NCBI GenBank assembly: GCA_003166475.1
Contig: PMVV01000275.1
Span: 35,579-70,681, forward strand
DNA from: Bryobacterales bacterium
GTDB taxonomy: Bacteria; Acidobacteriota; Terriglobia; Bryobacterales; Bryobacteraceae
Direction of reading: 5' to 3'
Length of the DNA stretch: 35,103 nt
The notes beneath the pieces are model-generated. The model was not told where the DNA came from, made no database searches, and worked only from the letters and a program-made list of their open reading frames with translations. Made by a program: the position numbers and the translations under genes. Numbering within the stretch: position 1 is the first letter of the stretch; every line of letters begins with the position of its first letter. This document shows positions 25,006-32,991 of the stretch, one piece after another.

Positions 25006-25965
25006 ATGGAGTCTATTCTGGAACTGCGCGACCTGGTGAAGCATTTCCCGAACCAGCGCGCCGTGGATGGCATCTCGCTCCGGATTCCGCGCGGCGGATT
25101 CTACTCGCTGCTGGGGCCGTCGGGCTGCGGCAAAACCACCACGCTGCGCCTGATCGCCGGCTTCGAGCAGCCCACTTCGGGTGACGTGCTGCTGGATGGC
25201 GCGGTGGTCAACGAGCAGAAGCCTTACCAGCGCAACGTGAGCACCGTCTTTCAGAATTACGCCCTTTTCCCGCACCTGACCGCCGCGGAAAACATCGCCT
25301 TCGGGCTGAAGCGCAAAAACCGGCCCGATATTGAGCGCAAGGTGCGGGAGGCGCTGGAACTGGTGCGGCTGACGGGCAAGGAATCGCGCCATCCGGCTCA
25401 GCTTTCCGGCGGCGAACGGCAGCGCGTGGCCCTGGCGCGCTCGCTGGTGCTGCAACCCGACGTGCTGCTGCTCGACGAACCGCTGGCCGCGCTCGATCCC
25501 AAGCTGCGCAAGCAGATGCGCCTGGAGCTGAAAGAGATGCAGCGGCGCGTGGGCATCACGTTTCTGCTGGTGACGCACGATCAGGAAGAGGCGCTCTCTA
25601 TGTCCGACCAGTTGGCGGTGATGAACGCCGGCGCGATCGAACAGGTGGGCACGCCGCAGGACGTCTACCTGCGCCCGCGCACGCGCTTCGTGGCCGGCTT
25701 TCTGGGCGCGGTGAATTGGATCGCCGGCGTCGGCCTGCGCCCGGAGGTGACCCGCATCGCGCGCACGCTGCCGTCGAATGGCGGGCGCTTCCGTCCCGCC
25801 ACGGTCACAGGCTCGGTCTTCCTGGGCAACTGCGTGCACGTGCTGACGCGCCTGGAAAGCGGCGAAGATGTGGTCGCCGAAATCCCGCGCGATAACGGCA
25901 CGTACCAGACGGGCGAAGCCATCCACGTCTGCTGGAATCCGTCCGACGAGATGATCTTTCCATGA
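25006..25965 (+). CDS. potA: Polyamine-type ABC importer, ATP-binding protein
   Basis: The 319-residue protein has Walker A GPSGCGKTT (37-45), the Q-loop in STVFQNYALFPHLT, signature LSGGERQR (from 133), Walker B LLLDEP with D157/E158, and switch His in LLVTHDQEEA. A C-terminal TOBE-like regulatory domain follows (about 245-319). It powers uptake through the two permeases encoded next. The closest family is PotA; spermidine or putrescine is the likely but unproven cargo. It is first of four overlapping genes. The 225 bases upstream contain a TTGACA at 24815-24820 but no convincing second box. Confidence 0.92.
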   Translation: MESILELRDLVKHFPNQRAVDGISLRIPRGGFYSLLGPSGCGKTTTLRLIAGFEQPTSGDVLLDGAVVNEQKPYQRNVSTVFQNYALFPHLTAAENIAFGLKRKNRPDIERKVREALELVRLTGKESRHPAQLSGGERQRVALARSLVLQPDVLLLDEPLAALDPKLRKQMRLELKEMQRRVGITFLLVTHDQEEALSMSDQLAVMNAGAIEQVGTPQDVYLRPRTRFVAGFLGAVNWIAGVGLRPEVTRIARTLPSNGGRFRPATVTGSVFLGNCVHVLTRLESGEDVVAEIPRDNGTYQTGEAIHVCWNPSDEMIFP

Positions 25966-26813
25966 AGGTGGTCTCCGGCTGGGAACGCTTGCGCGCGTGG
26001 TTTCTGTTGCCTGCCTGGATCTGGATGGCGGTGCTGTTCGCCGCGCCCTTCGCCATCGTCATCGTCTACAGCCTGCTGACGCGCGGCGCATACGGCGGGC
26101 TGGGCCTGCCCTGGACCCCGGAGAACTACCAGCGCCTCGCCGATCCGCTGTACCTGGGGATCGTGCTGCGGTCCTTCGCGATGGCCGCCGCGACCACGGT
26201 CATCTGCCTGCTGCTGGGCTTTCCTCTGGCGCTGTTCATTTCGCGCGCGGGCAGCCGCAAGAACATTTATCTGCAACTGGTGATTCTGCCGTTCTGGACC
26301 AGCTTTCTGGTCCGGCTTTACGCGTGGCTGTTCCTGCTGCGCGATACCGGATTGATCAACACGGCGCTGCAGCATCTCGGCCTGATTCACGATCCGCTGC
26401 CGCTGCTCTATAACAACGGCGCGGTGCTGCTCGGCCTGGTGTACGGTTATCTGCCGTTCATGGTGTTGCCCGTGTACGCCACGCTGGAGCGTCTGGATCC
26501 GGCGCTGGTGGAGGCGGCCGCCGACCTCGGCGCCAAGCCGTGGCCCACGCTGATGCACGTGGTCCTGCCGCTCTCCGCGCCGGGCATTCGCGCGGGCAGC
26601 ATCCTGGTGTTCATTCCGGCGCTGGGCGCTTATCTGACGCCCGACCTGCTGGGCGGCGGACGCACAGTGCTGATCGGCAACCTGGTGCAGAACCAGTTCA
26701 CCAACGCGCGCGACTGGCCTTTCGGCGCGGCCATCTCGGTGGGACTGATGGCGCTGGTGGGCGTGCTGGTGCTGCTGATGCTGCGGCGCGGCGACCAGGA
26801 GGGGCTGGTATGA
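25962..26813 (+). CDS. potB: Polyamine-type ABC importer, permease 1
   Basis: The 283-residue inner-membrane protein has about six helices (first: FLLPAWIWMAVLFAAPFAIVIVYSL, here shortened in the reading FLLPAWIWMAVLFAAPFAIV). The EAA loop that contacts the ATPase reads LVEAAADLGAKPWPTLMHVV. The order after the ATPase and sequence place it with PotB. Start ATG overlaps the potA stop (ATGA, 25962-25965). Confidence 0.9.
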   Translation: MKVVSGWERLRAWFLLPAWIWMAVLFAAPFAIVIVYSLLTRGAYGGLGLPWTPENYQRLADPLYLGIVLRSFAMAAATTVICLLLGFPLALFISRAGSRKNIYLQLVILPFWTSFLVRLYAWLFLLRDTGLINTALQHLGLIHDPLPLLYNNGAVLLGLVYGYLPFMVLPVYATLERLDPALVEAAADLGAKPWPTLMHVVLPLSAPGIRAGSILVFIPALGAYLTPDLLGGGRTVLIGNLVQNQFTNARDWPFGAAISVGLMALVGVLVLLMLRRGDQEGLV

Positions 26814-27568
26814 AGCGCTGGCTGGCTTTGTATGCCGCCGCGGTGTACCTCTTCCTGCATTTGCCGCTGGTGATCCTGGCCGTTTTCAGCTTCAACTCGT
26901 CGCGCTTCACGGTGTGGCAGGGTTTCTCGCTGCACTGGTACCGCGCGATTTTCCAGGATCAGCAGCTTGCCGAATCCGCGTGGAACAGCATCGTCATCGC
27001 AGTGGTGGCGACGATTCTTTCCACCATCGCCGGCACGCTGTGCGCCTACGGCTTGTGGAAGCGCGGCTCGAAGCTGCTTTCCGGCTCGCTGTACCTTTCG
27101 CTGGTGACGCCCGAGATCGTGATGGGCATCTCGCTGCTGGCGCTGTTTCAGTGGTCGTTCCAGTGGCTGCACTGGCGGCTGGGACTGCATACGGTGATCC
27201 TGGCGCACGTGGCGTTTTCGATCGCCTACGTGGTCATCGTGATTGCGGCGCGCCTGCGCACCTTCAGCCCCGCGCTGGAGGAGGCGGCGCTCGATCTGGG
27301 CGCGACCGAATGGCAGGCATTCCGCTTCGTGACGCTCCCGGCGCTGCTGCCCGGTATCGTGGCTGCCGCGCTGCTGGCGCTGACGGTCTCGTTCGATGAC
27401 TACGTGATTACCAGCATGGTGGCGGGCGTGGATTCCGAGACGTTGCCGATGGTGATTTACGCCATGGCGCGGCGCGGCGCGAGTCCGGTGATCAATGCGA
27501 TTTCAGCCTTGATTGTGGTGGTCTTCGGCGCGCTGGTGCTGGTCTCGGAGAGGGTGCGCGAGGCATGA
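26810..27568 (+). CDS. potC: Polyamine-type ABC importer, permease 2
   Basis: The 252-residue permease opens MKRWLALYAAAVYLFLHLPL. It has a VFSFNSSRFTVWQGFSLHWY periplasmic loop typical of PotC, and the EAA loop ALEEAALDLGATEWQAFRFV. SFDDYVITSMVAG is another PotC landmark. A strong AGGAGGGG ribosome site lies in the end of potB, and the start overlaps its stop (ATGA). Confidence 0.92.
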   Translation: MKRWLALYAAAVYLFLHLPLVILAVFSFNSSRFTVWQGFSLHWYRAIFQDQQLAESAWNSIVIAVVATILSTIAGTLCAYGLWKRGSKLLSGSLYLSLVTPEIVMGISLLALFQWSFQWLHWRLGLHTVILAHVAFSIAYVVIVIAARLRTFSPALEEAALDLGATEWQAFRFVTLPALLPGIVAAALLALTVSFDDYVITSMVAGVDSETLPMVIYAMARRGASPVINAISALIVVVFGALVLVSERVREA

Positions 27569-28596
27569 ATCGCATCCTGAATCGACGCAGCTTTCTGATG
27601 GGCGCCGCCGGTCTGGCAGGGTGCGCGCACGGGCGGCCACGGCTCAACGTCTACAACTGGTCGAATTATGTTGCGCCGGATACGATCGCCAACTTCGAAG
27701 CCGAATTCGGCGTACACGTGCGCTACGCCACCTACGAGAGCAACGAAGAGATGCTGGCCAAAGTGCTGAGCGGCAATTCGGGTTGGGACGTGGTCTTCCC
27801 GACGCACAATCGCATCCCGCCAATGCGCCAGTACGGATTGCTGGCCCCGCTCGATCACGCGCGCCTGCCCAATCTGCCGAACCTGGAACCGCGCTTCCAA
27901 AGCCCGCCGTGGGACCCGCATCTGGACCATTCGGTCCCGTACATGTGGGGCGCGACGGGCATCGCGTACAATCGGTCGGTCGAGCCCGCGCCGGCCGCGT
28001 GGGCCGACCTGTGGAGCGCGCGCCTGAAAGGCCGGATAACCATGCTGGACGATCCGGAGGAAGTGCTGGGCGCTTGCCTGCTGAAGCTGCGGCTTTCGTA
28101 CAATTCGACGGACAACGCCAGCCTGCGCCGGGCAGAGCGCGAAGCCATCGCGCAGAAGTCGCTGCTGCGCGCCTATCTGAACGCCGAATTTCGCGACCAG
28201 TTGGTGGCCGGCGACATCCTGGTGGCGCACTCCTGGGCGACCACGGCGCAGCAGGCTATCGACGCCGCCCCGCAGCTTGGGTTCGCATACCCGGCTGAGG
28301 GCTTCCCCCTGTATGGCGATAACGCGGTGGTGCTGCGGGAAAGCCGCCGCGCCGAACTGGCGCACGCCTTCATCAACTACCTGCTGCGCGCGCCGGTGGC
28401 GGCGGCGATCGTCGAGACCTCGCGGACGGCGACGGCCAACGGGGCGGCACAAGCGTTGCTGCCGGACGCGCTGCGGCGCAATACGACGCTGTTTCCGTCC
28501 GCTGAGACCCTGGCGCGCGGGCAGTGGATCGCCACCATGCCGGGCGCTACGCAACGGCTGCGGGACCGGATCTGGACGGAGATCAAGTCGGCGTGA
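27565..28596 (+). CDS. potD: Polyamine-type substrate-binding protein
   Basis: The 343-residue exported protein starts with NRRSFLMGAAGLAGCAHG, which combines an RRSF Tat-like motif with a lipobox Cys, so it is probably a lipoprotein on the outer face of the membrane. LNVYNWSNYVAPDTIANFEA is the standard PotD opening, and VPYMWGATGIAYN fits the ligand-cleft strand. It delivers the cargo to PotBC. The start overlaps the potC stop (ATGA). It converges on the PIN toxin gene with only one base between the stops. Confidence 0.92.
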   Translation: MNRILNRRSFLMGAAGLAGCAHGRPRLNVYNWSNYVAPDTIANFEAEFGVHVRYATYESNEEMLAKVLSGNSGWDVVFPTHNRIPPMRQYGLLAPLDHARLPNLPNLEPRFQSPPWDPHLDHSVPYMWGATGIAYNRSVEPAPAAWADLWSARLKGRITMLDDPEEVLGACLLKLRLSYNSTDNASLRRAEREAIAQKSLLRAYLNAEFRDQLVAGDILVAHSWATTAQQAIDAAPQLGFAYPAEGFPLYGDNAVVLRESRRAELAHAFINYLLRAPVAAAIVETSRTATANGAAQALLPDALRRNTTLFPSAETLARGQWIATMPGATQRLRDRIWTEIKSA

Positions 28597-28597
28597 A

Positions 28598-29026
28598 TCA
28601 GGCGGAGACGATGCGCGCGTGACGCTTGCGGCCGTAGTCGAGCAGCGCCTGGTCGCGGGTCATCAAGCGTGCGCCGAGGTTGCGCGCGGTGGCTACCAGG
28701 ATGCGGTCGGCGGGATCGGCGTGTATGTTTCCGGGAAGGCGGGTGCTCTCGACCGCGATTTCAGGGGTGAGGGGAATCAGCGAGAGGCCGGGTGTCTGCA
28801 GCGCGCGGCGGACCCACTCCAGGCAGTCCATGTGCAAGTGGAGGCGCTGCTTCGATTCCAGCAGCGCCACTTCCCAAACCGAGATGACGGAAAGGCGGAG
28901 CATGCCGTCTCTCGCGGCCTGCTTGAATGTCGACAAACCCAGCGCCGAGAACTCGTGGTCGTGCCCGAACTGGCTCCATACCCAGCAATGCGTGTCTAAT
29001 AGGATTGGGCCTTCGCCATCAATCAT
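28598..29026 (-). CDS. vapC: PIN-domain toxin (VapC family)
   Basis: The 142-residue predicted RNase has LLDTHCWVW (D11), the mid Glu in SVISVWEVALLE, and the acidic end motif HADPADRILVATA, together the PIN-domain metal site. The family cleaves tRNA or rRNA when not bound by its antitoxin. ATG 29026 overlaps the end of the antitoxin gene by eight bases; a longer start at 29080 would read through the antitoxin and is rejected. Confidence 0.85.
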   Translation of the reverse strand: MIDGEGPILLDTHCWVWSQFGHDHEFSALGLSTFKQAARDGMLRLSVISVWEVALLESKQRLHLHMDCLEWVRRALQTPGLSLIPLTPEIAVESTRLPGNIHADPADRILVATARNLGARLMTRDQALLDYGRKRHARIVSA

Positions 29027-29276
29027 CCGAGTCCTTGTCGGCGTTCCAGATTTCGCCGGTGGGGCCGACGATGTCGCCAAGAATTTCGCCAGTCCCTTTC
29101 ATTCGTCCGAAGATGTCCGGCAGGTCCTCAGTCACGGGAACGAGGCGGGCCACCGGTTTGCCGCGTTTGGTGATCACGAGTTGAGAGCGGTGCTGTTGGA
29201 CTTCATCCAGCAGCTTGAGGCACTTGGCTTTGAATTCTCCCGCCGGGATTTCGGTACGCGTGATTTTGGCCTTCAT
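29019..29276 (-). CDS. Phd/YefM-family antitoxin
   Basis: The 85-residue product has the Phd/YefM DNA-binding N-terminus (ITRTEIPAGEFKAKCLKLLD, QLVITKRGKPVARLVP) and a C-terminal tail (IFGRMKGTGEILGDIVGPTG) that should bind the PIN toxin. It comes first and its gene overlaps the toxin start. The start codon lies in a perfect 12-base palindrome, so autoregulation by binding there is likely. Confidence 0.87.
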   Translation of the reverse strand: MKAKITRTEIPAGEFKAKCLKLLDEVQQHRSQLVITKRGKPVARLVPVTEDLPDIFGRMKGTGEILGDIVGPTGEIWNADKDSDD

Positions 29277-29306
29277 GACTAGTCATTTTACCATGGTCAT
29301 TAGCCA
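29275..29306. promoter_or_regulatory. Candidate operator of the antitoxin/toxin pair
   Basis: ATGACTAGTCAT (29275-29286) is a perfect palindrome overlapping the antitoxin start codon. ACCATGGT (29290-29297) and further TCAT half-sites follow upstream. Phd-type antitoxins usually bind such paired palindromes at their own promoter. Confidence 0.5.
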
Positions 29307-29311
29307 TTGGC

Positions 29312-31006
29312 TCACCGCTCTATGATGAACTTCTCGTAGTGAGTGGCGCCGTTTTGAATCTCCACCTCTTTGGACAACCGCTTTCCATCCCTTTCAACTG
29401 CGATGTCGTACTTGCCGGGACGCAGCATCAGTTTGGCGGGAGTGATTTGGTCCGATGGCGTGCCATTCACGAAGATGCGCGCGCCGGCGGGGGTGCTGGC
29501 GAGCATCAGGACGCCTCCTGGCACGCGCAAGGCGACGGTGGGGAGTTCCACCGCGGCGTTGGCGACGGTAACGGGACGATGCTCGGTTTGGTAGCCTTGG
29601 CGGCTGATGCTGACTATGTGCTGTCCAGGCGTGGCGTCCAGTGCGCAGGGGGTGGTGCAGGCGCTGTCGGGACGGTTGTCCAACATGGCCGTGGCGTCGG
29701 GAGGGATGGTGGCCACGGAAACTTTGAGATACGGGCTGGATGATAAGTCCGGCAGTGGCTGGCGCGGCCTGGCACCGGCGGCTTCGGTCTTGGCGTCGTT
29801 CTCGGTTTGGGCCTTGGCTTCGATCCGATCTGCGGCTTCGGGAGGCGTGCCCTGGGGGTGCTCAGGGGGCGGCATGGCGCTGGGTTTCTTCTCCTCGGGC
29901 GCCGGCGCGGGAGGCGCTGCCGGTTGCGGAGCGGGCGGCTGGGCCACGGTCAGTGGCGACTTCGGACTGGACTGGGTAAGCCAGGGCGCAGCCTGCCAGG
30001 CGATCAATAACACCAGACCGGCCGCCACCAGGATCGCGAAAAGCACCGGCAGGATTCCCATCTTACGGCGCGAGCGGGACTTGGTCTCCGCGGTGGAACT
30101 GGACAGAGAGACGTTGGCGGGACGGCGCGCTTCGACGGCGGTGGGCAGGTCGAGGCTCCCGCCGCGCGGCAGCGGCTTCCAGCCTTTGGCAGCCGCGCAG
30201 GCCGCTTCCAGGGCATCCACAAATTTCTGGCAGTTGGGGTAGCGCGCATCGGGCTTTTTGGCCAGGGCGCGGCGCAGCACGTTGGTAATCTGCTGGTTGA
30301 GCGTGGAATTCAGCCGGTGCGCCGGAGCAGGCTCTTCGGCCACGATCTTGTAGACCACGGTGGTAAGCTGCTCGCCGGTGAAAGGCTTCTCGCCGGTGAG
30401 CATTTCGAACGTGATTACGGCGAGCGAGAACTGGTCGGCGCGTCCGTCCACGGCCAGTCCCTGCACCTGCTCGGGCGCCATGTAATGCGGCGTGCCGACG
30501 ATGGCGCCGGTCATGGTGAACTGCTCGTTGGTGCTGATTTTGGCGATGCCGAAGTCCGTGATCTTGGCTGAGCCATCCTCGGTGATCATGATGTTGGCGG
30601 GCTTGATGTCGCGATGCACGATGCCCTTCAGATGGGCATAGTCGAGGGCCACGGCGGTTTGGCCGAGAATAGCGAACAGGCGGTCCGGGGGGAGCGGCTG
30701 GCCGGAGATAAGCTGGTCGAGCGTGGGGCCGTTGACGTACTCCATGGCGATGTAGGCGATGTCGTCCTGCGCCTGCATATCGTAGATGGTGACGATGCCC
30801 GGATGAGAGAGGACGCCGGCCGAGCGCGCTTCGCGGAACAGGCGCTCGCGCAGGCGGGTACGCTCCTCGGCGTTGGCGACTTCGCCGAGGCGGATGGTCT
30901 TGATGGCGACCGGACGGCCGATGGTGGGATCGGTGGCCAGGTACACGACGCCCATGGCGCCGCGGCCCAGTTCGCGCACGATTTTGTAGCGTCCGATGCG
31001 GTCCAT
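29312..31006 (-). CDS. Ser/Thr protein kinase with transmembrane helix and PEGA repeats
   Basis: The 564-residue Hanks-type kinase has the Gly loop GRGAMGVVY, catalytic Lys36 (VAIK), HRDIKPAN with D133, DFG at 151-153 and MAPEQ. A membrane helix covers about 317-340. A Pro/Ala-rich linker follows, then two PEGA-like units (VATIPPDATAMLDNRPD and LASTPAGARIFVNGTPSD). All catalytic residues are intact. The outer part probably senses or binds cell-surface material. Its target is unknown; no forkhead-associated gene lies beside it. Confidence 0.93.
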   Translation of the reverse strand: MDRIGRYKIVRELGRGAMGVVYLATDPTIGRPVAIKTIRLGEVANAEERTRLRERLFREARSAGVLSHPGIVTIYDMQAQDDIAYIAMEYVNGPTLDQLISGQPLPPDRLFAILGQTAVALDYAHLKGIVHRDIKPANIMITEDGSAKITDFGIAKISTNEQFTMTGAIVGTPHYMAPEQVQGLAVDGRADQFSLAVITFEMLTGEKPFTGEQLTTVVYKIVAEEPAPAHRLNSTLNQQITNVLRRALAKKPDARYPNCQKFVDALEAACAAAKGWKPLPRGGSLDLPTAVEARRPANVSLSSSTAETKSRSRRKMGILPVLFAILVAAGLVLLIAWQAAPWLTQSSPKSPLTVAQPPAPQPAAPPAPAPEEKKPSAMPPPEHPQGTPPEAADRIEAKAQTENDAKTEAAGARPRQPLPDLSSSPYLKVSVATIPPDATAMLDNRPDSACTTPCALDATPGQHIVSISRQGYQTEHRPVTVANAAVELPTVALRVPGGVLMLASTPAGARIFVNGTPSDQITPAKLMLRPGKYDIAVERDGKRLSKEVEIQNGATHYEKFIIER

Positions 31007-31180
31007 CAGACTTACAGTGTACTGTGCCGGGGGCCGCGAGGGTTACGCGTCGCGCGGCGCTGCCGACGTTTTTGTTGGGGTCGGCGGAAGCCACTGGAAG
31101 CCACTGGCTCGGATTTGACGGAAGAGAGTGCGCGGCCTACACTGGAAGCAAGGCGTAACCGAAACCGGGAGCGGTTTGCT

Positions 31181-31441
31181 ATGACGTACAATTTCAAAAT
31201 CGTGGTGCAGCCGGACGAAGATTTCGACGGACATCCCTCTGGGTGGCACGCCTATTGCCCTGTTCTCGAGCGGCAGGGAGCGTCGACTTGGGCTGAGACG
31301 GAGGACGAAGCAATCAAGAACATCAATGAACTCGTCCGTATGGTCGTCGGGAGCATGCGCGAGCACGGACAACGCATCCCGGAGGAGCCCCCCGATCAAG
31401 TCGAAGTTACCGTCGAACCTCGCGTGGCGGTGACCGTCTGA
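31181..31441 (+). CDS. hicB: HicB-family antitoxin
   Basis: The 86-residue product has the HicB partial RNase-H-like fold: YNFKIVVQPDEDFDGHPSGW, then ACPVLE-type YCPVLERQGASTWAETEDEA and the helix IKNINELVRMVVGSMREHG. It should neutralise a HicA toxin. ATG 31181 has a GGGAG site upstream. The matching hicA gene downstream is broken by a frameshift, so this antitoxin may have no local partner. Confidence 0.85.
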   Translation: MTYNFKIVVQPDEDFDGHPSGWHAYCPVLERQGASTWAETEDEAIKNINELVRMVVGSMREHGQRIPEEPPDQVEVTVEPRVAVTV

Positions 31442-31444
31442 GTC

Positions 31445-31538
31445 GTGCCAGTCGGTTACGGACAGCCTTGGACGGCGAAGGATCCGCAAAGGGAACCCAG
31501 TATAGTTAAGCGTGCCTATCGATTACGGACAGCTTCGG
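31445..31538 (+). repeat. Imperfect duplication of the hicA 5' end
   Basis: GTGCCAGTCGGTTACGGACA (31445) and GTGCCTATCGATTACGGACA (31512) are near-identical and 67 bases apart. Both would encode a V-P-x-x-Y-G-Q start. The first follows the hicB stop by three bases, the usual place for a hicA start. Confidence 0.65.
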
Positions 31539-31764
31539 AATACCACCGCTCGCGAAATCATTTCCGCCCTGATCCTGGGACGGGTTTGCGTTTGATCGAG
31601 GGGACGGGTCCCACCAGATTTACTGCCATACCGACGGACGGAGAGTCACCGTTGTCTTCCACGGCGGTGGCAGTACGTTTAAGCGGAAGACGTTGAAGAG
31701 CATAATCGAATTGCAAGCCCGCTGGAGAAATGAAGATCTGAGGCGCCTCAAGCTCATCCGCTGA
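31512..31764 (+). pseudogene. hicA: hicA toxin gene, broken by a one-base frameshift
   Basis: The first frame reads PIDYGQLRNTTAREIISALI and stops at TGA soon after. If the T at 31576 is removed, the frame continues as IRDGFAFDRGDGSHQIYCHT, then DGRRVTVVFHGGGSTFKRKT and LKSIIELQARW, ending RRLKLIR at TGA 31762-31764. This gives an 83-residue HicA with its conserved G-S-H and H-x-D-G-R-R motifs. HicA is an mRNA interferase; the broken reading removes the catalytic His. A sequencing error at one base cannot be excluded. Confidence 0.82.
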
Positions 31765-31777
31765 AAGGGATAGTGCC

Positions 31778-32140
31778 ATGAAAACCTTCAAGATCGGAAT
31801 CGCCTCCTACGAGGACATGAAGGCGCGAACGACGGCGATCGCGCGGGGCGAGCTCAAGCCGAAACCGGGAGACCCCAAGGTGTGGTTTACCTCGACCGAG
31901 AGTTTTGCGAAGGTTTTGTCGAACAAGAACCGCGCCCTGCTCGCGACCATCGCGGCGACGCACCCGGCTTCGCTTCAGGAACTGGCAGGACATACCGGCC
32001 GCAAGGCATCTAATCTGTCGCGGACTCTGAAGACGATGGAGCATTACGGCTTCGTGCGGCTCCATCGTGGCCAGCGCGGACGGGTCAGGCCTGAAGTGCC
32101 GTATCAATCGATCTCTCTCGATCTGCCGTTCAGCGCTTAG
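31778..32140 (+). CDS. Small HTH protein, HVO_A0114/MarR-like
   Basis: The 120-residue protein carries a winged-helix core (NRALLATIAATHPASLQELA, RKASNLSRTLKTMEHYGFVR) after an N-terminal extension (FKIGIASYEDMKARTTAIAR). This arrangement matches the HVO_A0114 group of DNA-binding proteins, which often occur as antitoxin-like partners. AAAGGGA precedes ATG 31778. It follows the hicA remnant by 13 bases and is likely in the same transcript as hicB. Confidence 0.75.
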   Translation: MKTFKIGIASYEDMKARTTAIARGELKPKPGDPKVWFTSTESFAKVLSNKNRALLATIAATHPASLQELAGHTGRKASNLSRTLKTMEHYGFVRLHRGQRGRVRPEVPYQSISLDLPFSA

Positions 32141-32208
32141 TCGCGGAGGCGTTGCCTCGACCCCGCGGCGAGCGGGCTGGACCCCCATCCGTGATATCGT
32201 GAAGTACG

Positions 32209-32991
32209 GTGTCTTCGCCCCTAAACGTCCACCTGGAACGCTATGACGGACCGCTCGATCTGTTGCTGGATTTGATCCGGAAGCAGCAGATCGAGATCAA
32301 GGATATCCCGATCGCCACCATCACCTCGCAGTATCTGGAGTACATGGACAAAGCGCGGGAATTGGATATCGATCTGGGCGCGGAGTTCGTCTACATGGCG
32401 GCCACGCTGATCCACATCAAGTCGCGTATGCTGCTGCCGCGCGATCCGGCGCTGGCCCAGGACAATCCGGAAGAGGACCCGCGCCAGGAACTCGTGGAGA
32501 AGCTGCTGGAGCACGAGAAGTTCAAGAATGCGGCGGAGATGCTGCAGCAGAAGCGGATGATTGAAGAGAACGTCTGGTCGAATCCGCAGATTGCGCAGTT
32601 TACCTCCGAAGACGACGATCCGGGGCTGGCGATCACGCTTTTCGACCTGGTGAAGGCGTTCGGCGAGTTGCTGGAGCGGGCCAAGAACCGGCCGGTTTAC
32701 GAGGTGTCCGAGGAGGATGTCAGCGTGGGGCAGATGATCCTGCGCCTGAAGTCGCTGTTCCTGGAGGCGGGCGAGGAGCCGGTCTACATTATGCGGGTTT
32801 TCGCGGAGCAGCGCAGCCGGAAAGCGATGATCACGCTGTTTCTGGCGGTGCTGGAGCTGGTGAAGCAGCAGGCGGTGATGGTGGCGCAAACAGATTTGTT
32901 CGGCGAAATCGTGCTGCGGCGGCACCGGATGTTCGACACGGTGTTTGCGGCGGATGAGCCGGCGATTGCGATGGAGAGGGAATACCGGTAG
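32209..32991 (+). CDS. scpA: Segregation and condensation protein A
   Basis: The 260-residue kleisin subunit of the SMC-ScpAB chromosome condensation complex opens PLNVHLERYDGPLDLLLDLI, the standard ScpA N-terminus that binds the SMC neck. An acidic mid-linker and a C-terminal winged helix (RSRKAMITLFLAVLELVKQQ) follow. GTG 32209 is the start; the ribosome site is weak. The smc gene is not in the window. First gene of a four-gene overlapping operon. Confidence 0.95.
   Translation: MSSPLNVHLERYDGPLDLLLDLIRKQQIEIKDIPIATITSQYLEYMDKARELDIDLGAEFVYMAATLIHIKSRMLLPRDPALAQDNPEEDPRQELVEKLLEHEKFKNAAEMLQQKRMIEENVWSNPQIAQFTSEDDDPGLAITLFDLVKAFGELLERAKNRPVYEVSEEDVSVGQMILRLKSLFLEAGEEPVYIMRVFAEQRSRKAMITLFLAVLELVKQQAVMVAQTDLFGEIVLRRHRMFDTVFAADEPAIAMEREYR

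Noticed and set aside
28598-29080. Longer PIN toxin start at 29080
   Set aside because: It would overlap the antitoxin by 62 bases and add a Ser/Thr/Pro/Arg-rich stretch unlike VapC N-termini; the PIN fold starts just after 29026.
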